The translations under genes were made by a program, and so were the position numbers. Below the pieces are notes generated by a model, which saw nothing but the letters and a program-made list of their open reading frames with translations, had not been told where the DNA came from and searched no databases. This document shows, piece after piece, positions 54,229 to 63,871 of a stretch of 64,000 nucleotides of DNA (its first letter is position 1; each line of letters starts with the position of its first letter). Source of the DNA: Maioricimonas rarisocia (GTDB taxonomy: Bacteria > Planctomycetota > Planctomycetia > Planctomycetales > Planctomycetaceae); NCBI RefSeq assembly GCF_007747795.1, contig NZ_CP036275.1, positions 5,448,001 to 5,512,000 of the forward strand. Reading direction: 5' to 3'.

Positions 54229-55158
54229 ATGCACGTACTCGGAAAAGTCTGTCTGGCCTTTGTGGTCATCGGTGCAATCGGCGCCATTCTGCTGACCTCG
54301 ATGCTGCTGGATGTTCGCAGCCATTGGATGGAGCAGGTGGAGAGCCGCCAGGAGCAGTACGTCACCCAGAAAGAACAGCTCGCCGACGCACGCATTGCCG
54401 TCAGCGAACTCGAAAAGGAAATCAACCGCCACATGCAGGCCTGGGGCCGCAGCTGGGCGGCAGTGAACTCCGGCGTGACGAATGCCCGCGAAGGGGAAGT
54501 CACGCTCGGCGTCGGGCTGGCGTCCGGACTGGGTGCCCGTGCCCAGGCGTCGGGCCGGCCCCTCGAATCGATTACCGTTCAGCTCTTCGCGCCGCAGCCT
54601 GATGGATCATCGACCTACCTGGGCGACTTCACGCTTCGGGGGCTCGACGCCAACCAGTCGCTGGCCCAGCTGAATCGCGCTCCCCTGCCCGGCGAAGCCG
54701 AGTCGTGGCCATCGGGAACCTATCGCGTTCGCGAACTTGTTCCGCCGTCCTGGCGTGGTGTGCTGGGTGAACTGCAGACCGAGCTGACGATTGCTGCCCA
54801 GGACCTGCAGGAGGAGCAGGGACGTCTGCAACTGCAGGAAGAGCACCTTGCCTCGTCACAGGAACTGCTGCAGCAGCGGATGCATGAACTCGAGGGAGAC
54901 CCCGAGGCCCCCGAAGATGCCGAGCAGTCGGTCAAAGACGGTCTGGTCGCGACGCTCGCGAAGCTTGAAGACGAACGGAACCAGGCGCTGGCCGCGACGA
55001 ATCGGCTGCGTCGTCAGCTCAGCGACATGATCGCAACGCTGAATCGCCGACTTGAAGAGAACCGTTCGCAAGTCGCTCAGCTTCCCGGAGGCAACAGCCT
55101 GCCGGAAACGGTCACCGGCCAGGTCGGTGCCGCCACCATCAATTCACCCACCCGCTGA
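54229..55158 (+). CDS. Membrane-anchored coiled-coil protein
   Basis: The 309-residue protein has one N-terminal TM segment (about residues 5-26), a coiled coil just after it (EQVESRQEQYVTQKEQLADA, about 34-68), a beta-rich globular domain (about 85-190, VTLGVGLASGLG to YRVRELVPPS) and a second coiled coil (190-280). It is probably anchored in the inner membrane with the rest outside. No family recognised. ATG at 54229 is preferred over the longer frame from 54175. It precedes the rhomboid gene by 78 bases. Confidence 0.75.
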   Translation: MHVLGKVCLAFVVIGAIGAILLTSMLLDVRSHWMEQVESRQEQYVTQKEQLADARIAVSELEKEINRHMQAWGRSWAAVNSGVTNAREGEVTLGVGLASGLGARAQASGRPLESITVQLFAPQPDGSSTYLGDFTLRGLDANQSLAQLNRAPLPGEAESWPSGTYRVRELVPPSWRGVLGELQTELTIAAQDLQEEQGRLQLQEEHLASSQELLQQRMHELEGDPEAPEDAEQSVKDGLVATLAKLEDERNQALAATNRLRRQLSDMIATLNRRLEENRSQVAQLPGGNSLPETVTGQVGAATINSPTR

Positions 55159-55236
55159 CCTGACGGTCACGGCCCGTGAGTGAGCGGCATGGACGGGCCG
55201 CTCCGCCCATGCAACGAGGGAGTGTCAACGGACCCG

Positions 55237-56154
55237 ATGGGCATCTACAGCCGCGACTATCTGCGTGACGACAACGGCGGCTCCCACCGGTTCGGTGGTG
55301 GGTCTACGGGCGATATCGTCAAAACGCTGATCATTGCCAACATCGTCGTCTTCGTTCTGCAGATCCTGACGACGCGCACTGTCCCTTACCAGACGCCGGC
55401 GGGCGTCTTCCAGGTCCGCGAGTCGCTCGTTCAGAACTGGTTCGAACTCGACCGCACCCGCGTCCTGCAGGGACAGATCTGGCGACTGGTCACCTACGCC
55501 TTCTGCCACGACACGCTTCAGATCTTCCACATCCTGTTCAACATGTACATCCTGTGGCTGGCAGGACGACGTGTGCAGGATCGCCTCGGCTCGCGCGAGT
55601 TCCTCTGGTTCTACATGACCGCGGCATTGCTTGCGGGCGTCGTGACCATCCTCTTCGATGGCCTCGTCGGCAGCCGGCATGTGGTTCTCGGTGCTTCCGG
55701 CGCCGTTGCGGGAGTCATCATCGTCTACGCGCTCACGTGGCCCAACGACGTCTGGTACATCTTCGGACTGATTCCGATGCGGGTCATCTGGATTGCCGGC
55801 ATCGCGGCCGTCATCGACCTGTACCCGATGCTTCAGCAACTGGCGGGGAACCCGTCCCGCGACCGGGTGGCGCACGCGACGCACATCGGGGGCATGCTGT
55901 TCGGTTACCTCTACATCCGCAACGGCTGGCAACTCGCCGGTCTGTTCGGTCGCTTCGATCCCACGTCGATCGGGCGACTCTTCCGCCGCAAGCCCAAGCT
56001 GCGGGTCTACGAGCCCGAATCGCCGCCCGTCGACCTCGAGCGCCGCGTCGACGAACTCCTCCAGAAGGTACAGGACCAGGGGGAGCAGAGCCTCACGCAG
56101 AAAGAGCGCGAGATTCTGATGGAAGCGAGTCGCCGCTACCGCGATCGCAAGTAG
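55237..56154 (+). CDS. Rhomboid-family intramembrane serine protease
   Basis: The 305-residue protein has the six-TM rhomboid core: WRLVTYAFCH, the catalytic Ser S154 in VVLGASGAVAG, and His H216 in AHATHIGGMLFGY; FxFNMYILWLAGRRV gives the L1/TM2 region. Rhomboids cut membrane proteins inside the bilayer. The C-terminal ~75 residues form a charged cytoplasmic tail ending in a helix. Start at 55237 (MGIYSRDYLRDD); a GTG at 55222 is the alternative. Same strand as the coiled-coil gene, likely co-transcribed. Confidence 0.92.
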   Translation: MGIYSRDYLRDDNGGSHRFGGGSTGDIVKTLIIANIVVFVLQILTTRTVPYQTPAGVFQVRESLVQNWFELDRTRVLQGQIWRLVTYAFCHDTLQIFHILFNMYILWLAGRRVQDRLGSREFLWFYMTAALLAGVVTILFDGLVGSRHVVLGASGAVAGVIIVYALTWPNDVWYIFGLIPMRVIWIAGIAAVIDLYPMLQQLAGNPSRDRVAHATHIGGMLFGYLYIRNGWQLAGLFGRFDPTSIGRLFRRKPKLRVYEPESPPVDLERRVDELLQKVQDQGEQSLTQKEREILMEASRRYRDRK

Positions 56155-56293
56155 GTCGTTGCCCGCACCGGCAACGATTCGTCCCGACCTCGCCCAGACC
56201 CTTCTCCCGAGAAGAGGAACCGCTCGCAGTGCCCCATCAGCCCGCGCGGATCATTGACACCGGCCTGCCGGAGGCGTAGAAAACGATCTGATC

Positions 56294-56366
56294 GCCCCCA
56301 TCGTCTAGTGGCCCAGGATGCAGGATTCTCAGTCCTGAGACCGGGGTTCAAATCCCCGTGGGGGTG
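56294..56366 (+). tRNA. tRNA-Glu (anticodon CTC)
   Basis: A cloverleaf can be drawn: acceptor GCCCCCA with TGGGGGT (one G-U), anticodon arm CAGGA-TTCTCAG-TCCTG giving CTC, and T arm CGGGG-TTCAAAT-CCCCG. It is 73 bases long and the 3' CCA is not encoded. It stands alone, after the rhomboid gene. Confidence 0.92.
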
Positions 56367-56474
56367 CTCTTGAGCAGGTGGCTTCCGGGACTCCGGAGGT
56401 CACCTGTTTGCATTGGTGCCCGACCGTTCGGCAAGCCGGATGAACCGATTCCTGCCGACGGTCGTCAGATTCAC

Positions 56475-57611
56475 CTACCTCGTCGGATTCTCGTACCACA
56501 CGACGTTCCGGCTCGTCTGACCGGCCACGATGACGTCCAGATCCTCATCGCTGTCCATGTCGAACAGTCGGATGTCGTACGCCGCCTGATCGGTACCGAT
56601 AACGTGCGTCGTGAAACGCCCCTTGCCGTCGTTCTCGAACCACGCGCACACCTTGTCGTCCTTCGCGCAGGTCGTCGCGTCGATGTCGCCGTCGCCGTCG
56701 ATGTCACCGATCGCCAGGCAGTGCGGCCCCGTCAGTTCCGGAGCGATCGCATGCTCCGTCCAGTCAGGACCTTCAAGCCAGATCACTCCCTGGCCATGCC
56801 CGCGGGAGGCAATAACGTCCATCGTGCCGTCGCGGTTCACGTCGACCGGCAGAACATTTGTCGCGCCCGGTTGATCGGCTGCAATCACCGACTTCTTCCA
56901 CGCCCGCTGCTCCGGGTCCTCGGGTGCCTGCCACCAGGCGAACCAGTCTCCGGAACCCGGCTTGGCCATCGGACCTCCCTTGGCACCGGTGAGGATGTCG
57001 GCCCGACCGTCGCCGTTGATGTCGCCGAGCCCCAGGTAGTGCGTCAGCCCCGGTGCATCCCGATCGGCAGCGATGAAGCGGTCCCAGGGCTGCTTCGGAT
57101 CGTCAGGCACGCGGTACCAGACAAGCGACTCCGGAAACGGCGGCTTCGGCTGCGCACTGTTGGCCACCAGGTCGGTCCGTCCATCGCCATCCACGTCACC
57201 GGCCAGCAGACCATGAATCCCGTGCACGTTGACGTCGATCACGTGCCAGTCCCACGGCGTTTTCGTTGCGGAATTCGGGTTCTCCAGCCAGAAGATCAGC
57301 CCCGGGTTGTAGCGGGCTCCGATCCAGTCCAGATCGCCGTCCCCGTCGACATCGAACGCCGCACTGTGGATGCAGTTGTGCTCCCGGTCGGCATGAATGG
57401 CGATCTCCTGCCAGTCCGGGGCAGTGAACAGCCGGCATACTCCCCCACTGTTCGAGATGATGTCCGCCTGGCCGTCTCCGGTGAAATCGCCCGCGACCGC
57501 CGTGTTGGTGTGCTGCCCCTCGTACACGACATGCTTCGTCCACTCACCCTCGGCGGCCATGGCAGGTGCCGCGATCATCAGTGTCACGACGAGGGCGAGC
57601 AGCTGCGGCAT
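56475..57611 (-). CDS. Exported FG-GAP/VCBS repeat protein
   Basis: The 378-residue protein has a signal peptide (LLALVVTLMIAAPAMA) and seven calcium-binding FG-GAP-like loops of the DxDGDGxxD type (for example DFTGDGQADI, DVDGDGDLDW, DINGDGRADI, DIDGDGDIDA), each following a WxENP or related strand. This implies a seven-bladed beta-propeller secreted or held outside the membrane. Function is likely carbohydrate or surface binding. ATG at 57611 chosen by the signal peptide; an in-frame ATG at 57767 is rejected. Confidence 0.88.
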   Translation of the reverse strand: MPQLLALVVTLMIAAPAMAAEGEWTKHVVYEGQHTNTAVAGDFTGDGQADIISNSGGVCRLFTAPDWQEIAIHADREHNCIHSAAFDVDGDGDLDWIGARYNPGLIFWLENPNSATKTPWDWHVIDVNVHGIHGLLAGDVDGDGRTDLVANSAQPKPPFPESLVWYRVPDDPKQPWDRFIAADRDAPGLTHYLGLGDINGDGRADILTGAKGGPMAKPGSGDWFAWWQAPEDPEQRAWKKSVIAADQPGATNVLPVDVNRDGTMDVIASRGHGQGVIWLEGPDWTEHAIAPELTGPHCLAIGDIDGDGDIDATTCAKDDKVCAWFENDGKGRFTTHVIGTDQAAYDIRLFDMDSDEDLDVIVAGQTSRNVVWYENPTR

Positions 57612-57796
57612 TCGTCCCGCCGGGCATCTCGTCGAAGCTCTCGCTCCGACTACAATGCAGGAGGGATGCGGGAGGATTTGACTGGAGGGATTCTGCTGCG
57701 ACATGAGTGCGAGCCTTCTCGGAGGAAGCAGAGAGTTCCCGTCAGCATGCCCTTCCCCCCTCGCCAATGCAACGCCTCACCGATGTGGTTCCCTCA

Positions 57797-59167
57797 ATGA
57801 CAAACGAGCTGTTCGTTCGACGCTCCGAAATGCCGGCATCGGCCGAGACCGTGTTTGCCTGGCACGAACGCCCCGGAGCCTTCGAGCGGCTCGCTCCGCC
57901 ATGGGACCGCGTTGAACTCGTCGAGCAGTCCGGCGGCATTCAGGATGGCGCCCGCGTCGTGCTGCGGGTGGGCCCCCTGCGACAGAAATGGATCGCCGAG
58001 CATCGCAATTATGTTCCCGGACGGTCGTTCCAGGACGTGCAGGTCAGCGGCCCGTTTGCACACTGGGCACACACTCACTCGGTCGAACCGATTGACGAGA
58101 CCCGGTGCATTCTGGAAGACCGCATCGAATATCGTCTGCCCGCCGGAAAGGTCGGCAACACCGCCGGGGGCGGCATGGTACGATCGATGCTCGACCGGAT
58201 GTTCACCTACCGCCACGAGATCACCGCGGATGATGTCGCCGCGATCCAGCAGCGAAAGGAACAGACGATGAGCACCATCGGAGTGACAGGGGCCAGCGGC
58301 ATGGTTGGCTCAACCGTCGTCCCCATGCTGACCACCGCCGGCCATTCGGCGTTCCGGTTCGTGCGTCGCCCCGCAAAGTCGGAAGACGAGCGGCAATGGA
58401 CGCCTTCCGAACCGCAACTTGATCCAAAGCAGTTCGAAGGACTCGATGCCGTCATTCACCTGGCTGGCGAGAACATCGGCGACTCCCGCTGGACGCAGTC
58501 TAAAAAGCAGCGGATCCGCGACAGCCGCGTCGATGGCACCCGCCGACTTGCTGAAGCACTCGCGAAGCTCGAGCAGCCGCCGAAGACGCTGGTCTGTGCC
58601 TCCGCCACCGGATTCTACGGCGATCGCGGAGACGAGATCCTGACCGAGCAGAGCGACGCCGGCACCGGCTTTCTGACCGACGTCTGCCAGGAGTGGGAAG
58701 CGGCCGCGGGACCGGCTCGAGAGGCGGGCATCCGTGTCGTTCACGTGCGACTGGGCATGATCCTCAGCCCGAAGGGAGGCGCACTGCAGAAGATGCTCAC
58801 GCCCTTCAAGCTCGGCGGCGGGGGCGTCGTCGGAGACGGCAATCAGTACTGGAGCTGGATCGCGCTGGACGACGCAGCCGCAATCTTCACCCGCGCCGCA
58901 ACCGACGCCGGTCTCGAGGGGCCGGTGAACGCCGTCACGCCGAATCCGGTGACCAACCGGGAGTTCACGCAGACCCTGGCGAAAGTACTGCACCGACCGG
59001 CCATCATTCCGGTTCCGAAGTTCGCCGCCCGGCTCGCTCTGGGGGAAATGGCCGACGAACTGCTCTTCGCCAGCGTGCGGGTCATGCCCGAGAAGCTACA
59101 GGCAAGCGACTATGCGTTCCGCTATCCGGAACTCGAGGAAGCGCTGCGGCACCTGCTCGGACGGTAG
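57797..59167 (+). CDS. SRPBCC domain fused to a TIGR01777-type epimerase
   Basis: The 456-residue protein has an N-terminal SRPBCC (START-like) ligand-binding domain (about 1-150, from FVRRSEMPASAETVFAWH) and a C-terminal NAD(P)-binding epimerase of the TIGR01777/SDR39U1 kind: GVTGASGMVG (162-171), VIHLAGENIGDSRW, SATGFYGDRG and PKGGALQKML. It probably reduces or epimerises a lipid- or pigment-like substrate bound by the first domain. ATG at 57797 is set by the SRPBCC start; an internal Met at the junction could also start a short form. It is divergent from the FG-GAP gene. Confidence 0.9.
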   Translation: MTNELFVRRSEMPASAETVFAWHERPGAFERLAPPWDRVELVEQSGGIQDGARVVLRVGPLRQKWIAEHRNYVPGRSFQDVQVSGPFAHWAHTHSVEPIDETRCILEDRIEYRLPAGKVGNTAGGGMVRSMLDRMFTYRHEITADDVAAIQQRKEQTMSTIGVTGASGMVGSTVVPMLTTAGHSAFRFVRRPAKSEDERQWTPSEPQLDPKQFEGLDAVIHLAGENIGDSRWTQSKKQRIRDSRVDGTRRLAEALAKLEQPPKTLVCASATGFYGDRGDEILTEQSDAGTGFLTDVCQEWEAAAGPAREAGIRVVHVRLGMILSPKGGALQKMLTPFKLGGGGVVGDGNQYWSWIALDDAAAIFTRAATDAGLEGPVNAVTPNPVTNREFTQTLAKVLHRPAIIPVPKFAARLALGEMADELLFASVRVMPEKLQASDYAFRYPELEEALRHLLGR

Positions 59168-59303
59168 TGGAACGAAGCGTCCGGCAGCCGCATCGACGAA
59201 TGCGATTCTGCAGGGAAAAGCGGTCCTCCAAGAGCTCCGGACCGCGCAGCAGGACGCCCGCCGCAAGCGACGGGCGTATCTTCAGAGCGGACGGTTGCCG
59301 CGA

Positions 59304-59684
59304 CTATTCGTCGCCGGCCGCGTCGCTCGATTGCTCTTCGGCAGCCGCCTCGACGACTTCGAGTCCGGGAACGTCGATCGACGTCACCTTCACGGTCGTG
59401 TACTTCTGGCGGTGGCCGGTGTGCGTCCGCGTGTTCTTGCGTCGGCGGATCTTCTGGATCTCGAGCTTTTCGCCCTTCACCAGCGGATCAATGACTTCGA
59501 CTTCGACGGCGGCACCGTCGATCACCGGCCGACCGATCACACTCGAGCCGCCACCGTTGGCCAGCAGCACGCGTTCGAAGCGAATCGATGCGCCCGGCTC
59601 GGCATCGGCACGAAAATCGACCGTCAGTTCCTGCCCCTCGGCCACACGCAACTGCCGGCTGCCGTCTTCAATGATTGCAAACAT
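59304..59684 (-). CDS. rplU: 50S ribosomal protein L21 (bL21)
   Basis: The 126-residue protein shows the L21 signature: MFAIIEDGSRQLRV, then the strand block ending KYTTVKVTSI and the basic GHRQK loop (HTGHRQKY). The Glu/Ala C-terminal tail is longer than in E. coli (103 residues). Start at 59684 with GAGAGG. rpmA (L27), its usual partner, is not downstream; the convergent epimerase gene lies there instead. Upstream is the RNase G/E gene. Confidence 0.95.
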   Translation of the reverse strand: MFAIIEDGSRQLRVAEGQELTVDFRADAEPGASIRFERVLLANGGGSSVIGRPVIDGAAVEVEVIDPLVKGEKLEIQKIRRRKNTRTHTGHRQKYTTVKVTSIDVPGLEVVEAAAEEQSSDAAGDE

Positions 59685-59802
59685 CTTCTCAACCTCTCCG
59701 CGGGATGCCACGACGGCATCTCCACCGTTGACTGCTCACCATCTCACACCCCTCGCACATGGCTTCGACGGCTCCGGGGCGGGAATCCGGAAGTTTAGCA
59801 AC

Positions 59803-61386
59803 TCACCGACGCGAATACGAGTCACCCGTAGGCAACATCGCCACCTCCTGTCCCGTTTCATTCAGGCAGGTGGTGTGGATGTGCTCGGGCCCCACATTGA
59901 TGCCGGTGCGGATGCTGACCGATACGCTGTACTCTTCTTCCAACCGCGTGATCTCCCGCCGCTTGCGGTTGATCAGGTAGTCCGCCACGCGCTGGTTGAC
60001 CTCGGTATTGATCTGCCGCACATCCGGGTGGCTGGCCGACTTCATCAGCGTCCGCATGACTTCGATGGCCACGCTCTCGGCCGTCTTGACCTGGCCGATC
60101 CCGGTGCAGCACGGGCAGTCCTCGTAGACGCTCCGCCTGAGCGACGGCCGGATCCGCTGCCGCGTCATCTCGATCAGTCCGAACGGGCTGATCCGCAGCA
60201 CTTTGGTGCGGGCACGGTCGCGACGGACCGCTTCGCGGAGCTTCCGTTCCACGCCCCGGCGGTGCCGCTCTTCCCGCATGTCGATGAAGTCGTTGACGAT
60301 CACGCCCCCCAGGTCCCGCAGGCGGATCTGGCGGGCAATCGCTTCGGCCGCCTTCAGATTGACCTGATAGGCGGTCTCTTCGGCGTTGTCGTCGGCCCGG
60401 AAGCTGCCGCTGTTCACGTCGATGGCGACCAGGGCCTCGGTCTGATCGATCACGATCGAACCCCCGCCGTCGATCGGAACGTGGCGATTCTGAATCCGGT
60501 CGATCTCCGCTTCGATCTGATACGTGTGGAAGATCGGTTCCTTGCCGGTGTACAGCTGCACGCGGTCGACGTGCCGCGGCAGAACCACCTTCATGAACTC
60601 CCGAGCCCGCTCAAACGCTTCCGGCTCGTCGATCCAGATCGACTCGATGTCACCCGTGTAGATATCCCGGATCGTCCGGGTAATCATGTCGCTTTCTTCG
60701 TAGATGTCGACCGGCGACGGCTGCTTGCTGATCCGGCGGACGATCGTCTTCCACAGCCGCAGCAGGTAGTTCATGTCCCGCTGCAGGTCTTTCTGCGACC
60801 GGTCGACGCCAGCAGTGCGGATGATGAATCCCAGCCCGTCCGGCGGATCGAGTTCGCGGAGAATCTGCCGCAGCTGCCGTCGCGTCTGCTCGTCGTTGAT
60901 CTTGCGACTGACGCCAACCCGCTGCAGTCCGGGCATCAGGACCAGGTACCGGCCCGGAATGCTGATGTACGTCGAGAGCGTCGGCCCCTTGGTGCCGATT
61001 CCCTCTTTGATCACCTGCACCAGCACTTCGCTGCCGCGCTGAAAGATCTCCTGGATCGGCGGCTTGTTGCGGGCATTCCGCTCGTTGAGCCGAGGCGGGC
61101 GTCCGCGCCGTCCATTGCTGGACTTCGGCTCCTCTTCGAGCAGATGTTTGTAGTACTGGTACTCCACGTCGCTGACGTGCAGAAACCCGTTTCGCCCCAC
61201 GCCGAAGTCGACAAACACCGCCTGAATACTCGGCTCGATGTTGACGACGCGGCCTTTGTAGATATTGCCGACGAGGTTCTCGAGGCTGTTCCGTTCCACG
61301 TACAGCTCTTCGAGCGTACCGTCCTCGACAATGGCGATCCGACTCTCCTCCGGCTGGAGGACGTTGATCAGCATCTCTTTTTTCAT
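59803..61386 (-). CDS. rng: Ribonuclease E/G family protein
   Basis: The 527-residue protein has an N-terminal S1 domain (VGNIYKGRVVNIEPSIQAVFVDFG), an RNase E/G core with Mg-binding Asp residues in ALVAIDVNSGSF and VNDFIDM, and the zinc-link CPCC (DCPCCTGIG), so it should be an active endoribonuclease of the RNase G size class, without the long RNase E tail. It matures rRNA and degrades mRNA. Start at 61386 (MKKEMLINVLQ) with GAAGG. Next downstream, 118 bases away, is rplU, an order seen in many bacteria. Confidence 0.93.
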   Translation of the reverse strand: MKKEMLINVLQPEESRIAIVEDGTLEELYVERNSLENLVGNIYKGRVVNIEPSIQAVFVDFGVGRNGFLHVSDVEYQYYKHLLEEEPKSSNGRRGRPPRLNERNARNKPPIQEIFQRGSEVLVQVIKEGIGTKGPTLSTYISIPGRYLVLMPGLQRVGVSRKINDEQTRRQLRQILRELDPPDGLGFIIRTAGVDRSQKDLQRDMNYLLRLWKTIVRRISKQPSPVDIYEESDMITRTIRDIYTGDIESIWIDEPEAFERAREFMKVVLPRHVDRVQLYTGKEPIFHTYQIEAEIDRIQNRHVPIDGGGSIVIDQTEALVAIDVNSGSFRADDNAEETAYQVNLKAAEAIARQIRLRDLGGVIVNDFIDMREERHRRGVERKLREAVRRDRARTKVLRISPFGLIEMTRQRIRPSLRRSVYEDCPCCTGIGQVKTAESVAIEVMRTLMKSASHPDVRQINTEVNQRVADYLINRKRREITRLEEEYSVSVSIRTGINVGPEHIHTTCLNETGQEVAMLPTGDSYSRR

Positions 61387-62086
61387 TGACACACCTTCGT
61401 CTGTGGCGACGAACAGTGCGTCCCTGGACCCGGCCGGCGTCGGGCGGATGTGCGACCCGACAGGCGGGCACATCGTGCACGATCCGATTCCGTCTACGGA
61501 CGGAGGGCGGGTGGATCCAGGCCTATCGTTTTGAAGGCAGCTTCAGCCCGTGCGAGTCGTCCCGATGTGCGGCGCCGAATCGGAGCTTCCCCCCGATCCC
61601 CACCCACGCCGGACCGCCCCGACCGATGCCGGTCGCTTACAAACAGCAGACCTGCCGGCAGATCGGGCAGGCCGTTGCACTCCCTCTGCGTTGCACTCCT
61701 CCGGAGCGGGCGACTTGCATCGACCGCGGCCGGGTCAACCGGCAACCGGGTGTCCGCGTACTGCACCACAGACGGTGCAGGATTAGCGTCCCGGGGACGG
61801 AGGACCAGAAACGTTTGCTGGTTCCCCGTCGCGTGCTTCGGGTGCTCGCTGTCAACTCGCCCGACACCGCCACTCCGCGCCGATAGTTCGGCGGTAGACC
61901 TTCCCGGCAGATGTCTGGCCTCAAAACGAATACGCACTGTGTTCGAAACCGTTGTCATCATGGATGACGGTCGCCCCCCGCGAGCTTCCTCGACGTGAGG
62001 ACCCAACGGGCACGAGGCACTCAGGCCGGAGCACTCCGTCGGGATGTCTTGCTCGGGTCTTGGACCGTCGTATTCTGCCGTCGCTG
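61387..62086. other. 700-bp gap, no gene recognised
   Basis: Long open frames cross it on both strands, but their sequence is compositional (Arg/Pro/Ser-rich) and they run into flanking genes. No repeat copy or T-tailed hairpin seen. It must carry the promoter of the rng-rplU unit and the end of ptsI. Confidence 0.4.
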
Positions 62087-63835
62087 CTACTTCACCAGCT
62101 CGGGACAGATCTTGTTCAGTTCTCCACGTAGAAATGTCTCCACGTCGCGGGCCAGTTCGAGCTGTTGCGCCCGGGACGCGATTTCCTCGGCTTGTGGAAT
62201 CGTCAGATGTCGAATGATTTCCTTGATTTCCGGTATGGCCTGCGGAGTCACACTCAGATGACGCAGACCCAGTCCGACCAGCAGCGGGATAAACTTCGGA
62301 TCGGAACTCATCTGGCCGCACACCGTCACCGAAATCCCCCGTGACGAGGCAGCGGCCACCACCATGCGAACGATCCGGATAATCGACGGATCGGCAGAGT
62401 TGTAGTACTTTGACACCACCGGATCAGAACGGTCGGCGGCGAGAGTATACTGGATCAGATCGTTCGTGCCGATAGAAAAGAAATCCACTTCCCGGGCAAA
62501 ATCTTCCGCCAGCAGCGCCACCGCCGGCACCTCGACCATGATTCCGACCGGCGTGTTCCGGGCAAACGGGATCCCCTGCTCTTCGAGATCCTCTTTCACG
62601 TCACGCAGAATCATCTTCGCCTGTCGAAGCTCGATCAGCGACGAAACCAGCGGAAACATGATCCGCACGTCACCGTCGACGGCCGCTCGCAGCACGGCAC
62701 GCAGCTGCGTCTTGAACAGCGTCTGATCGTGCAGACTCACCCGGATGCTGCGCAGTCCCAGCTCCGGATTGTCGCCGGTCGAGAACATCTGCCGCATCGA
62801 ACCGGGAACCTTGTCGGCCCCCAGATCGAGCGTCCGAATCACGACGGGGGCATCCCCGATGGTCTCGATCACCTTGCGATACGCCTGGTAATGATCGTCC
62901 TCGGTCCGCTCCTCGTTCGTCCCCAGGTACAGGAACTCGGTCCGATACAGGCCGACCCCGTCCGCACCGCGGGCCTTGCATGCTTCCGCTTCCTCCGGGA
63001 ACTCGATGTTCCCCATCACCTTGATCCGGACACCGTCGCGTGTTTCGGAGACCTGCGGACCCAGCAGCAGCAGCCGTTCCGCGACCGACTTCGAACGTTC
63101 CTCGGTGTGACGATACCGCTCCAGGCAGTCTTCGTCCGGATCGATGATGATCTCGCCGTGATCCCCATCGATGATCACCATGTCACCGCCGGAGACGTCC
63201 GCCAGAAACTGACCGACCCCCACGACGGCAGGAATCTCGAGGGCCCCCGCCAGAATCGCCGTGTGACTGGTGTGACCGCCAATCTCGGTCGCGAACCCCA
63301 GCACGTTCTTCTTGTCCAGGGCCGCCGTTTCGCTCGGCGTGAGATTGTGGGCCAGCACGATCACCGGCGTCATCAGCTGCGAGAGCTCTTCACGACGTTC
63401 GCCGAGCAGATGCCGCAGCACGCTTCGCTCGAGGTCGAAGATGTCGGCCGCACGCTCCGCGAGATACTTGTTGCCCAGGCTCTGGAGTTCCTTAGCGTAG
63501 CGGTGCAGCACCTGCGAGGACGCGAACTCCGGGGAGAAATGACGCTTGCGGATCAGCTCCTCGATCTCGCTGAGCAGCTTCGGATCGCGGACCATCTGCA
63601 GATGGGCGCCGAAGATGGCACCATACTGCTGCCCCAGCCGGTCCGTCGCCAGCTCCTCGTTGCGGGCGATCTCCTTGCAGACATTGTCCAGCGCCGTATG
63701 GAGTCGCTCGATCTCGGTGTCGACGGCATCCACACGCACGAAACGTCGGGGAATTCGGAATTCCTCAGCCCCGAGGGCGAGTGCCTGGCCGATCGCGACC
63801 CCAGGCGAAACAGCGATGCCCTGCTTGACGATCAT
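62087..63835 (-). CDS. ptsI: PTS phosphoenolpyruvate-protein phosphotransferase (enzyme I)
   Basis: Enzyme I passes phosphate from PEP to HPr. The 582-residue protein has the active His H191 ([12 protein letters not shown]), PEP-domain Arg and Glu sites ([26 protein letters not shown]), [12 protein letters not shown], and the C-terminal active Cys in VCGQMSSD. Length matches EI of Firmicutes type. Start at 63835, 36 bases after the HPr stop, so ptsH-ptsI order is conserved. In planctomycetes EI and HPr often occur with few or no sugar permeases and act in regulation. Confidence 0.95.
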   Translation of the reverse strand: MIVKQGIAVSPGVAIGQALALGAEEFRIPRRFVRVDAVDTEIERLHTALDNVCKEIARNEELATDRLGQQYGAIFGAHLQMVRDPKLLSEIEELIRKRHFSPEFASSQVLHRYAKELQSLGNKYLAERAADIFDLERSVLRHLLGERREELSQLMTPVIVLAHNLTPSETAALDKKNVLGFATEIGGHTSHTAILAGALEIPAVVGVGQFLADVSGGDMVIIDGDHGEIIIDPDEDCLERYRHTEERSKSVAERLLLLGPQVSETRDGVRIKVMGNIEFPEEAEACKARGADGVGLYRTEFLYLGTNEERTEDDHYQAYRKVIETIGDAPVVIRTLDLGADKVPGSMRQMFSTGDNPELGLRSIRVSLHDQTLFKTQLRAVLRAAVDGDVRIMFPLVSSLIELRQAKMILRDVKEDLEEQGIPFARNTPVGIMVEVPAVALLAEDFAREVDFFSIGTNDLIQYTLAADRSDPVVSKYYNSADPSIIRIVRMVVAAASSRGISVTVCGQMSSDPKFIPLLVGLGLRHLSVTPQAIPEIKEIIRHLTIPQAEEIASRAQQLELARDVETFLRGELNKICPELVK

Positions 63836-63871
63836 CGGCGTGCGTCAGTTGAATGACGATCCATACCAGAC

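Noticed and set aside
61450-62321. Protein-coding genes in the rng-ptsI gap
   Set aside because: Frames on both strands are Arg/Ser/Pro-rich, lack ribosome sites and partly overlap ptsI.
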